A stretch of DNA of 32,701 nucleotides from contig JAITIW010000039.1 in NCBI GenBank assembly GCA_031279255.1, positions 1-32,701 of the forward strand, in the 5' to 3' direction. The first letter of the stretch is position 1. Each line of letters opens with the position of its first letter. This DNA is from Puniceicoccales bacterium. GTDB taxonomy: Bacteria; Verrucomicrobiota; Verrucomicrobiia; Opitutales; JAIRLG01. Both the position numbers and the translations under genes were made by a program. The notes beneath the pieces were generated by a model that searched no databases, was not told where the DNA came from, and saw only the letters and a program-made list of their open reading frames with translations. Shown piece by piece: positions 24,309 to 31,446 of this stretch.

Positions 24309-25223
24309 ATGGACATCCATCTTTTAAAGACTCAAGAGGAAAATAGTTTAATATTTCTCGAGGCCGTGAGGATCGCCGAGGCATCACGCTGTACGACGAT
24401 CATGATCTTTGGGGATGTAATGGCTTCCTCTCCTATTATTCTCGATGAGGTTTTTCGAAAATATAAAACGGTTCTCGTGACGAAACGCGATGTAGCGACG
24501 ATGGACGAGGAAGAGAAAAGCTGTTTTACGCATATTATATCCGTTGCATCTCTGGCGTCTCGGCGTTTTGCCCAATGGCGTAGTGCTGCCATTGTAGGTC
24601 TGACGCATGGGATGTTTTCTCCTGATGAAAAAATCTGCCGGATTTCCGGTTTGGTGGGTAGTAATCGTTTTGATACGTTATCGATCGTCGAGCTCATGAA
24701 TGAGTTCAATTTTGCCATACCTTTGCAAAAGGATTTCTTGCCGAGGGATATTCGTCCAGAAGTTTTTGAACGCGTCCTGTCAATCAGTTCCGATATCGCC
24801 GTGGAGGGCCGAGAAGGTAAGCCGATCGGTTCACTCATCATCCTAGGGGCTATCGAACGCATTCGTCCTTATATACGACCATTGGTCCTCAATCCCTTTC
24901 AGGGGCATGCGGAACAAGATCGCCACATTCTCAATCCATTCATGGCAGAAATTATTAAGGAATTTTCGGCCATCGATGGGGCATTCGTGGTTCGCGGCGA
25001 TGGTGCCATCGAAGCGGCGGGGATGATGATTCAGGCTCCTCATAACGAGCGTATTTCTTTGCCACCTGGTCTTGGAACACGGCATATGGCCGCTGCCAAT
25101 ATTTCTGCCATTGCCGACTGCATTGCTGTTGCTGTCTCGCAGAGCACGCGACACGTCACGCTTTTCCATCACGGCGAGATGTTGGCATTATCGGAACGAA
25201 GTTTCCTAAAGGCGGAAATTTAG
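24309..25223 (+). CDS. Diadenylate cyclase (DisA_N/DAC domain)
   Basis: The C-terminal half (about 160-290) is a DAC domain, which joins two ATP into cyclic di-AMP. The key motifs are GREGKPIGSLIILG (167-180), RGDGAIEAAG (229-238) and LGTRHMAAANISA (255-267). In the usual RHR motif the third residue is here Met. The N-terminal ~140 residues (FLEAVRIAEASRCTTIMIFG and following) look like an alpha/beta domain similar to the pyruvate-kinase C-terminal fold seen in archaeal DacZ-type enzymes. There is no transmembrane part, so this is not CdaA, and no HhH DNA-binding tail, so not full DisA. c-di-AMP usually controls potassium, osmolytes and wall stress. The 304-residue start at 24309 has no clear ribosome binding site. 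Confidence 0.88.
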   Translation: MDIHLLKTQEENSLIFLEAVRIAEASRCTTIMIFGDVMASSPIILDEVFRKYKTVLVTKRDVATMDEEEKSCFTHIISVASLASRRFAQWRSAAIVGLTHGMFSPDEKICRISGLVGSNRFDTLSIVELMNEFNFAIPLQKDFLPRDIRPEVFERVLSISSDIAVEGREGKPIGSLIILGAIERIRPYIRPLVLNPFQGHAEQDRHILNPFMAEIIKEFSAIDGAFVVRGDGAIEAAGMMIQAPHNERISLPPGLGTRHMAAANISAIADCIAVAVSQSTRHVTLFHHGEMLALSERSFLKAEI

Positions 25224-25396
25224 GGGGAAAATTTTTCTTTTCTAGTCGTGGTTTTGTGAAAATGGCCTGTGTGTTGTATTTTACGGCCTCTTATGTCATA
25301 GGGAAGAGTATAAGAGAAATATTGGCTCTGACAGCGGTAAATATAAAATATGCCGTTTTACGGGCTATTCTGTAGAGGGTAAAATTTTGATTTATT

Positions 25397-25471
<75 letters not shown>

Positions 25472-25615
25472 ATGTATGACGCCTGAGGAGAAAATTTTGC
25501 CAACGCTTGTCAATGTGATTTCCGACAATGTTCGGGATATGTATTTTTGGGGATTAGTGTGATTTTGCGGTGTAAATCAATGGGAATGAGGGAGGTATTC
25601 ATGTTGCATTTATGC

Positions 25616-25722
25616 TGCCGCCTTTCGCCGCCCGGAGAAGCTAAACGCCCGGGAGGCCTTCTAGCTTCCCGGGCGGCAGGCCCGCTGTGCGGGCAAGCCC
25701 GAGGAGGGCTTGAAAGGCGGCA
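25616..25722 (-). repeat. Cloverleaf palindromic element, copy 5 (inverted orientation, GC-rich)
   Basis: The closing stem TGCCGCCTTTC (25616-25626) pairs perfectly with GAAAGGCGGCA (25712-25722). The long arm (25627-25677) begins GCCGCCCGG and ends CCGGGCGGC, with about 16 bp and one bulge. Next come GCCCGC-TGT-GCGGGC (25680-25694) and AAGCCC-GAGGA-GGGCTT (25695-25711). Arm order matches copy 3. A 72-codon open frame across it is an artefact of the palindrome. Confidence 0.9.
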
Positions 25723-25770
25723 GGTCTGTGTAACCTGGGAAGTTGTCGATCGGGTAGGGGAGTGATGTGG

Positions 25771-25880
25771 CTTAAACTTGAAGCGAAATAGAGCGGTGAC
25801 GCATTCTTAAGTGTTCTTAAATTTGGAGACGGTGGTGCATCCTAAGCCCAAAGCGAAATGGAGCGTCGATACATCTTAGG
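25771..25880. repeat. Two degenerate ~40-nt repeats, each with inverted ends
   Basis: Copy A (25771-25811) and copy B (25841-25880) start 70 nt apart and share AAGCGAAATRGAGCG. Each is bounded by an inverted repeat: CTTAA..TTAAG in A and CCTAAG..CTTAGG in B. The bounding bases differ between copies but still pair. No gene is supported in 25472-25926; besides the cloverleaf and these repeats there is only the 22-bp tandem repeat at 25892. Confidence 0.45.
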
Positions 25881-25891
25881 GCTGCAGCATC

Positions 25892-25932
25892 GTGATGTGA
25901 AATATCAGATATTGTGATGTGAAATATCAGAT
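25892..25932. repeat. 22-bp-period tandem duplication across the tgt stop codon
   Basis: GTGATGTGAAATATCAGAT occurs identically at 25892-25910 and 25914-25932. The second copy contains the tgt stop (complement of TCA at 25927-25929) and its last codon, so the end of the gene appears to have been duplicated downstream. The tgt reading frame is not changed. Confidence 0.75.
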
Positions 25933-27135
25933 TTTTTCTCGCTGCCATGCGGCTCGAGCTTCTGCGAATCGATCCTCTCGAAGCGATGCTCGAATATGGT
26001 GCATCAGACGTGCCATGAAACTGACATTATGGATCGTCAGCAATTGGCCGCCCAATGATTCATGAGCCTGAAAGAGGTAGTGCAAATAAGAACGCGTAAA
26101 GTGCCGACAGCTGTAGCAGGGACATTCCATCTCTAGGGGAATATCTTCCTGAGCGAAACGATGGTTCTTTAAATTGAGAGATTCCTTTCCATCAGCTACA
26201 GAAGGATGGACCAGGGCCACACCATGTCGCGCGATACGCGTCGGATGGACGCAATCGAAGGTATCGATCCCGTAGGCAACGCCATTCCAGATATCATGGG
26301 CTCCGCCGATGCCGAGTAGGTGTGTCGGCCGTTCCGGATGGAGATACTGACAGGTCATCGCGACCACTTCATGCATCTGCTCAGCGCTTTGGCCCAAACT
26401 TCCGCCAATGGCCTGGCCGAAGTAGGGACGATTGGCAGTATAATAGCCACTTCTCTCTCTCAAGTCCTCGTAGATACCTCCCTGCACGATTCCATAGAGG
26501 GCCTGTCGCCCATCGTGGCTTTTTTGAAAAGCAGCTAGGCTGCGGTCTTCCCATCGATGGCTGCGCTCCATCGACCGCTCTGTTTCGCTCTTTTCCATGT
26601 GAAATGCTGTACATTCGTCCAGGGCCAGTACTAAGTCAGCGCCGAGTTTTCGCTGAGTTTCTATCACCATTTCCGGCGTTAGACGCTGCAACTGTCCATC
26701 GACGTAGGAGCGAAATACGGCACCTTCTTCTTCAATTTTTATCAGAGTTTTGGGATAATTCATACCGGACGAGCGATTGCCCTTGATCTCATGAGCCACA
26801 CCTCCGTGGCCGAGGCTGAAGATCTGAAATCCACCGGAATCGGTCAGAATGGGGCCTTGCCAATCCAGCATATGATGTAGACCGCCCCAGCGCTCGATCA
26901 CATCTCCTCCGGGGCGTAATAGCAGGTGGTAGGTATTGGACAAGATGATCTCGGCGCCGGCTTCGCGCATTTGCTGCGTCGTCACAGATTTCATCGCCCC
27001 TTTGGTCGCACAAAAGATAAAATTTGGTGTCTCAACACTTCCATGTGGCGTCCGTAAAGATCCCAGTCGTGCTAAACTTCCTTTGGCGCGATACGTAATC
27101 TGAAAACTAAAATTCGGGTAAAGTAGGTCTTTCAT
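25927..27135 (-). CDS. tgt: Queuine/preQ1 tRNA-ribosyltransferase
   Basis: Tgt exchanges guanine 34 for the queuosine precursor preQ1 in tRNAs with GUN anticodons, which includes the tRNA-Asn(GTT) encoded nearby. The 402-residue protein is a TIM barrel with SNTYHLLLRPG (66-76), LTDSGGFQIFSL (97-108, Asp99 catalytic), YGIVQGG (214-220), GIGGAHD and the nucleophile Asp291 in GIDTFDCVHPTR. The zinc site is CPCYSC (338-343) with His369. The segment after the nucleophile reads RIARHG instead of the more usual RNARNG. The start gives the usual length. Downstream is a tandem duplication that includes its last codon. The MFS gene lies 44 nt upstream on the same strand. Confidence 0.95.
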   Translation of the reverse strand: MKDLLYPNFSFQITYRAKGSLARLGSLRTPHGSVETPNFIFCATKGAMKSVTTQQMREAGAEIILSNTYHLLLRPGGDVIERWGGLHHMLDWQGPILTDSGGFQIFSLGHGGVAHEIKGNRSSGMNYPKTLIKIEEEGAVFRSYVDGQLQRLTPEMVIETQRKLGADLVLALDECTAFHMEKSETERSMERSHRWEDRSLAAFQKSHDGRQALYGIVQGGIYEDLRERSGYYTANRPYFGQAIGGSLGQSAEQMHEVVAMTCQYLHPERPTHLLGIGGAHDIWNGVAYGIDTFDCVHPTRIARHGVALVHPSVADGKESLNLKNHRFAQEDIPLEMECPCYSCRHFTRSYLHYLFQAHESLGGQLLTIHNVSFMARLMHHIRASLREDRFAEARAAWQREKI

Positions 27136-27179
27136 CCATCGAGTACATCTACATTCACATTGTTATTTTTCTCATGCCG

Positions 27180-28472
27180 CTATGCCCTAGGTGCCAGAGT
27201 TTCTCTCTTCACAAAAGTGATCGTCAGCGCCATCATGGTAACTATTCCCAGGATGAGGTATTGCATCATGGGCCGATAAGTATCCCATACGAGATGAGAA
27301 GCGCTGAATAGCCAAGGTCCTGCGGCACTCCCTAGCATTGTCTGGGCGTAGACCCAACCCAACGTACGGCCTTGATAGGGTTTGGCTACGAAACGCGACC
27401 ATGACGTGGTCAGCAGGATACCGTAAAGGCTCCAGGACATCCCCATGGTCATCGCAAATACACAAAAACTCCATCTTTCGTGGGTAATGAAAAAAGAGCT
27501 CAGTATGGCCAATTGCAGAGCCTGCAGCATGAATAATCCATACTTCAGGGATATCGCATCGCATAGACATCCCAGGAGTGGGCCACTCAGGGCACCGATG
27601 ATTCCGATCGGAATGAAGACATTGAAAACATGCTGAAACTGAGGATGTAATTCGCCGTAGATATCGACGATGTGGAAAGAAATCCCGTTGGCGATGAGGA
27701 GTTGCACGGTCACACCCATCGACAGCATCCAGAATTCCCAAGAAGCGATAACGGTTCGAAAAAATGAAGCGCTGGCTGGAGTATCATTTATGGGAGATGA
27801 ACGAGAGATTTCGGCAAGAGTAAGGGGGGAATTTTCATGAATTCCGAAAAAAATGATGGGTAAGAGGATTAGCCATGATAAGAAGCACCAAACTCCCCAT
27901 ACCCGTGGCCATCCGTAGCTGGCGATGCCCCAGTCGAAGCATTTGGCTGCAAAACCAAAAACAAATGTCGTGATGAGGCCTGAACATCCCACAGCCAACG
28001 CCTTATGCCCGGGAAACCACTGAACATAGATGGCTCGGGCGGCTAGGGGGATCAAATTATGCCCTAGAAATTTCAATCCTATAAATCCGACTGTAAGACC
28101 GGTGAACCAGTACGTTCTGTCACCTAGAGCTGAAAAATATCTCCGGCCGTAGGGCAAAGCACTCAGGATCCCAAAAGTAGCTCCGAACGCAAGGGCTGCT
28201 TCGAGTAGAACCCTTCGCATGCCGATCTGATCGCACTTTTTTCCGCCATAGGTCGTCAGTAACGCCGCCAGAATCGTCGCCAAGGCATAGATCGTGCTCA
28301 GATCATGGCGCGTCAGGGGCAAATCCCTCAAAAGTGGTTCGGTAAAAGGGCAAATCCCGGCGGTATGCCCCGGGACGCAGCACAGGATGACCAAGGTGCA
28401 TAGGCCCAACGTCAACCAGGAACGGCTGGATAGGCCATGATCATGAGATCCGTCGGATTGATGAAGCATCAT
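27180..28472 (-). CDS. Major facilitator superfamily transporter
   Basis: A 430-residue inner-membrane carrier with about 12 predicted membrane helices. The conserved loop between helices 2 and 3 appears as YGGKKCDQIGMRRVLL (79-94; usually G-x3-D-x2-GRR). The second half has a related loop, GPLLGCLCDAISLKYGLF. There is a central cytoplasmic linker with Ser/Pro-rich sequence (about 225-240, ISRSSPINDTPAS). The first ~18 residues are His/Ser-rich and cytoplasmic. Substrate cannot be predicted; the general look is of OFA/nitrate-porter-like MFS members. The gene is followed by tgt on the same strand and is divergent from the DapF-like gene. Confidence 0.85.
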   Translation of the reverse strand: MMLHQSDGSHDHGLSSRSWLTLGLCTLVILCCVPGHTAGICPFTEPLLRDLPLTRHDLSTIYALATILAALLTTYGGKKCDQIGMRRVLLEAALAFGATFGILSALPYGRRYFSALGDRTYWFTGLTVGFIGLKFLGHNLIPLAARAIYVQWFPGHKALAVGCSGLITTFVFGFAAKCFDWGIASYGWPRVWGVWCFLSWLILLPIIFFGIHENSPLTLAEISRSSPINDTPASASFFRTVIASWEFWMLSMGVTVQLLIANGISFHIVDIYGELHPQFQHVFNVFIPIGIIGALSGPLLGCLCDAISLKYGLFMLQALQLAILSSFFITHERWSFCVFAMTMGMSWSLYGILLTTSWSRFVAKPYQGRTLGWVYAQTMLGSAAGPWLFSASHLVWDTYRPMMQYLILGIVTMMALTITFVKRETLAPRA

Positions 28473-28565
28473 GGGACATTATCTAGGGAGAGCTCCGTGA
28501 AAAGACAAGAGCAATGCCTCTTATGCTTGTCAAATATCACTGTCAGCCTTAGTTTTTTCGTCATG

Positions 28566-29372
28566 ATGTTTTTCTACAAGTACACGGCAATTGGGAATGA
28601 TTATTTGATTTTGGATGCACGTCATGATTCCTTACCGGCCAAGGATGTCGTAGTTTGCGTCTGCGATCGGCATTTTGGGATTGGTTCCGATGGCTTACTC
28701 TTTGGCGGTATCGAACAGGACGGATGCTTTCCCTTGAGGATTTTCAACCCTGATGGCTCAGAAGCGGAAAAAAGTGGAAATGGGATTCGTATTTTTGCAC
28801 AATTCCTATGGGATAAAAATTATGCTACAGGAACTTCCTTGACCGTACGCGTCCCGGCAGGGGAGGTATCCTGTTGCCGAGCTGAAGGCGATTCCGATAT
28901 TACGACAGCCATGGGAATCCCCCAATGGAATTCACCGCAGCTTCCTTCGCCCTGTGATCAGCGAATAGTGCTCGATGGGTGTTCGATGGAAATCCATGCC
29001 GTCTCCATGGGAAATCCTCATGCCGTTGTGTGTTTCCCTTCCGCCAATCGGGAAGATATTCTGCGTTATGGTCCATTGCTGGAATGCCATCCTCTTTTCC
29101 CGGAAAGAACCAATGTTCAGATCATCCATGTGCGCGATTCGCAGTATATCGACATGCAGATTTGGGAACGCGGCGTAGGGTATACCCTTGCTTCTGGTTC
29201 CAGCGCATGTGCCGCTTTTGCTGTTGCCCGTAAATTAGGTCTTTGCGATCCAGCTGCGGTGGTACAGATGCCAGGCGGTATTTTAAAAATGCGACAGGAA
29301 GCCGATGCTTGTATTTACCAAACGGGACCTGTGACTCGTATCGCGGATTGCCAATGGTATGATTCCCTATAG
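28566..29372 (+). CDS. dapF: DapF-like protein with both catalytic cysteines replaced by serine
   Basis: By fold and motifs this is a diaminopimelate epimerase family protein, which makes meso-DAP for lysine and peptidoglycan. The start at 28566 gives MFFYKYTAIGNDYLILD, the normal DapF N terminus; a second ATG is three bases upstream, and the longer open frame from 28437 lies over the divergent MFS start. The product is 268 residues, the usual length. NPDGSEAEKSGNGIR has Ser70 where DapF has its first catalytic Cys (usually xCGNGIR), and ERGVGYTLASGSSACAA has Ser210 where the second Cys is expected (usually ACGxGACA). Other ligand residues (Asn11, GNG, the NPH segment at 150-152, ERG) are kept. 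It may belong to a serine-type branch, a different activity (as Cys-to-Ser changes do in proline racemase relatives), or be catalytically weak. Confidence 0.85.
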   Translation: MFFYKYTAIGNDYLILDARHDSLPAKDVVVCVCDRHFGIGSDGLLFGGIEQDGCFPLRIFNPDGSEAEKSGNGIRIFAQFLWDKNYATGTSLTVRVPAGEVSCCRAEGDSDITTAMGIPQWNSPQLPSPCDQRIVLDGCSMEIHAVSMGNPHAVVCFPSANREDILRYGPLLECHPLFPERTNVQIIHVRDSQYIDMQIWERGVGYTLASGSSACAAFAVARKLGLCDPAAVVQMPGGILKMRQEADACIYQTGPVTRIADCQWYDSL

Positions 29373-29398
29373 CAGCCAGATCATTAGCAATAGTGATC

Positions 29399-29426
29399 AA
29401 AAAAAAGGCCGCCATAAAGCGACCTT
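29399..29426 (-). terminator. Rho-independent-type terminator for minus-strand transcripts
   Basis: On the minus strand AAGGTCGC-TTTATG-GCGGCCTT forms an imperfect stem (29405-29426) followed by a run of T (29399-29406). It points toward lower coordinates and so best serves the XRE regulator gene, whose stop is 124 nt away. For the DapF-like gene on the plus strand the hairpin is not followed by T residues. Confidence 0.55.
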
Positions 29427-29549
29427 CTCAACAAACCACAAAACCACATGAAACATTCCGTTTCTGTGCTATTATAAGATGCAGGAACGCCCTTTTATGT
29501 TCAAAAATTTTCTGAAAAATTTATCGATCTCAAAAGAGAGGGCAGAATA

Positions 29550-30011
29550 TCAAATATCATCCAGTGTAAATTCTTTTTGGATTTGAACCCACATGTGTTC
29601 CAAAAGATAGGGTGAGGTGGAAACCTTGCGGATGTAATCCTGCAGATAGGTGGTGATTTTATCAGCCAAAATAATGGAAGAAGGGGATGGGCTGGACAGT
29701 TTTTTCCCTTCGCTCTGACTCCTCTGCACCAGTGCCGATACTTCTTCCAGGTCATGCTGGAAAGGACATGGGGCATCATGACTGCCGTATAGTAAAAACG
29801 ACGGCGTGACGTGGAATTGTTTAGCTAGACATTCGATCGCTCGAAAGGAAGCCGGGATGCGACCATTTTTCCATGTGCTGACGGTCGAAACCGCATTTTG
29901 TGTCGCAGTGGCAATTTCCCTGAGCGTCAGATCATGATAACCCATGAGCAGCCGAAACCGCAGTCCGAAGCTTGCGCTCATCTCTTTTTTATCCTTTTTC
30001 GAAATTTTCAT
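29550..30011 (-). CDS. XRE-family HTH regulator
   Basis: A 153-residue DNA-binding protein. Residues about 15-75 form a Cro/cI-type helix-turn-helix (LMGYHDLTLREIATATQ, VSTVSTWKNGRIPASFRAIE, LAKQFHVTPSFLLYG). Residues after 85 are a polar linker (SEGKKLSSPSPSS) and a helical tail that may dimerise or sense. It is divergent from two small genes, with clustered palindromes between them, which fits auto-regulation and control of the neighbours. The cargo is unlike a phage lysogeny module and no integrase is present. An internal Met at position 11 could also start. The minus-strand terminator at 29399-29426 closes the unit. Confidence 0.85.
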   Translation of the reverse strand: MKISKKDKKEMSASFGLRFRLLMGYHDLTLREIATATQNAVSTVSTWKNGRIPASFRAIECLAKQFHVTPSFLLYGSHDAPCPFQHDLEEVSALVQRSQSEGKKLSSPSPSSIILADKITTYLQDYIRKVSTSPYLLEHMWVQIQKEFTLDDI

Positions 30012-30062
30012 AAATTTTTTTAAAATAATAATAGAATTTATTTGATTTTTTAAATCATCAAG

Positions 30063-30104
30063 TGTAAAATTTACATTTGTAAGCTATATACTGTATAACG
30101 TTAT
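30063..30104. promoter_or_regulatory. Cluster of small palindromes between divergent regulator genes
   Basis: Within the 146-nt region between the XRE gene and the 72-aa gene lie TGTAAA-A-TTTACA (30063-30075), the overlapping TTACA-TT-TGTAA (30071-30082), TATAC-T-GTATA (30087-30097) and ATAACGTTAT (30095-30104). XRE repressors commonly bind such paired sites. Use as operators is inferred from symmetry and position. Confidence 0.5.
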
Positions 30105-30157
30105 GAGAAAAGTTCTCAAGGCAGTATTGGCGTTCACAATTTATTTTAGGATATCTG

Positions 30158-30376
30158 ATGGGACACCACGAAATATGTCGATTCATGGCATTCGTTTTCG
30201 AAAAACTCGAGGACGAACCGCTCAGAAAACGTATAGAATTATGCGAAATTATATCGGAATTAATTCCCGATGAACATCTATCGCGGCAACTGCGAATCCA
30301 TTTGCAGGAATTGCGTCTGCTCGAACAAAAGTTCAAAAACCTAAAACTAGGTATGAATCCTAATATCCTTCCATAA
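30158..30376 (+). CDS. Small helical protein of unknown function
   Basis: A 72-residue, largely helical and charged protein (EKLEDEPLRKRIELCEIISELIP and onward, shown in part: FEKLEDEPLRKRIEL) with no recognised family. AGGA lies seven bases before the ATG, one of the few clear ribosome binding sites in the window. It is followed after 6 nt by the helix-turn-helix gene at 30383, so the pair is likely one transcript, divergent from the XRE regulator. Confidence 0.65.
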   Translation: MGHHEICRFMAFVFEKLEDEPLRKRIELCEIISELIPDEHLSRQLRIHLQELRLLEQKFKNLKLGMNPNILP

Positions 30377-30382
30377 ATCACC

Positions 30383-30742
30383 ATGAATACCACCCGCCTG
30401 TCCTATTTTGACTTTTTAATCCCAGAAGGTCAAGAATGGTTCTCGCCAAAAGAAGTCGCTATGATTATCGGTAGAACGGATCAATATGTGCGTGATGCCT
30501 TCGACAATCAAAAAATTCTCGGGCATACCGTGAATGGTCGTGCGCCAAAAGGGGAAGAAAAACGTAAATCGTATCGCATTCATCGGGAAAGTGTTCTGCT
30601 TTATTTGCTGGAAACGGCGAATTTTGAACCGATGGATTTTCTGCAACGTGTGGCGCATCTTCTCCGAAAACGAGATGCGGAACAGCTCCAAATACTGCGG
30701 GATTACATCGATAAAATTCTGGCACATCGTCGTTTTCAGTGA
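30383..30742 (+). CDS. Small helix-turn-helix protein
   Basis: A 119-residue protein. Residues about 18-65 resemble a winged-helix/excisionase-like DNA-binding unit: WFSPKEVAMIIGRTDQYVRDAFDNQKILGH (in part SPKEVAMIIGRTDQYVRDAF), a turn with NGRAPKGEEKRKSYRIHRESV forming the wing. The C-terminal third is helical (LQRVAHLLRKRDAEQLQILRDYI, partly given). It has no clear ribosome binding site; spacing suggests translational coupling to the 72-aa gene. Its 3' end overlaps the convergent radC gene by 7 nt. Function is not known; it may act with the XRE regulator as a small control circuit. Confidence 0.75.
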   Translation: MNTTRLSYFDFLIPEGQEWFSPKEVAMIIGRTDQYVRDAFDNQKILGHTVNGRAPKGEEKRKSYRIHRESVLLYLLETANFEPMDFLQRVAHLLRKRDAEQLQILRDYIDKILAHRRFQ

Positions 30743-31446
30743 AATTGTAGCTTCTGTTGATGGTTTTGCCGCATCGAATAACAGCGCGTAGTACCGAAGA
30801 TCAGGTGATCGATACAGCGCATCTCTAGACTTTCGGCCGCTTCTAAAATTTTTTGCGTCAGGAAATAATCTTGATCAGATGGGGAAGGGTCGCCGGAAGG
30901 GTGATTATGTACCATGATAAAGGCAGATGCTCCGCGCTGTAATGCCATTTCCATGATTTTTCTCGGCCATACGACGACACGGTCGACAGTTCCTTCTTCC
31001 AGAGAATAAATCCCGTTCTTCAGGAGCTGTAACCGATTGTCCAGTAGTGCGATTTCGAAACATTCTTTGCGGATGCCTTTGAAGCGGATGCGCCAGTAAT
31101 GTTCGAGGGCAGAGCTGTTGTCCAAGACGATCTTATTTTCGGCGCATTCTTCCAGATAAAGTTCTAGTGACTGGCGGATAATTTGCAGAGCGATGGGTGC
31201 GACTTCGCCGATGCCAGGAATGGTCTGTAATTCCTCTGCCGTCGCCTCGAGAATAGCTTTTAAATGACCGAAGCGGGTGAGGAGAGCTTTGGCCAAAGGC
31301 TTCACATCTCTTCTCGGCAAACAGAGCGTCAGTAATAATTCTACTTTTTCGTAGTCGGCAAATCCGCGTAGGCCATGTTTCAGGAAACGTTCGCGCAAGT
31401 GCCGGCGATGTCCCTCCAAAGTGTTACGATTGGGTTGTCGATTCAT
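30736..31446 (-). CDS. radC: RadC-family JAB-domain protein
   Basis: RadC proteins carry an N-terminal helix-hairpin-helix region and a C-terminal JAB/MPN metalloprotease-like domain. Their role is debated; a role in recombination during transformation has been suggested. In the 236-residue product the N-terminal part (about 10-95) includes LRGFADYEKVELLLTLCLPRRD and the hairpin TIPGIGEV (94-101). The JAMM motif HNHPSGDPSPSDQD (185-198) supplies His, His and Asp metal ligands, with the upstream Glu in YSLEEGTVDRV (about residue 150). The start at 31446 overlaps the LysR stop (ATGA), so the two are probably co-expressed. It converges on the small HTH gene by 7 nt. Confidence 0.92.
   Translation of the reverse strand: MNRQPNRNTLEGHRRHLRERFLKHGLRGFADYEKVELLLTLCLPRRDVKPLAKALLTRFGHLKAILEATAEELQTIPGIGEVAPIALQIIRQSLELYLEECAENKIVLDNSSALEHYWRIRFKGIRKECFEIALLDNRLQLLKNGIYSLEEGTVDRVVVWPRKIMEMALQRGASAFIMVHNHPSGDPSPSDQDYFLTQKILEAAESLEMRCIDHLIFGTTRCYSMRQNHQQKLQFH

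Noticed and set aside
25480-25513. TTGACA upstream of tRNA-Asn as a full promoter
   Set aside because: The -35-like box is present on the minus strand, but no -10-like sequence occurs at suitable spacing.
25547-25765. 72-codon plus-strand open frame
   Set aside because: It spans cloverleaf copy 5 and is explained by the GC-rich palindrome.
26322-26786. 154-codon frame opposite tgt
   Set aside because: It lies antisense within tgt, which has all catalytic and zinc residues.
28437-28565. Longer N terminus of the DapF-like protein
   Set aside because: The added 43 residues have no DapF character and lie over the start of the divergent MFS gene; the family N terminus begins at 28566.
29399-29426. 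Terminator for the DapF-like gene
   Set aside because: On the plus strand the hairpin is not followed by T residues; the T run exists only for minus-strand transcripts.
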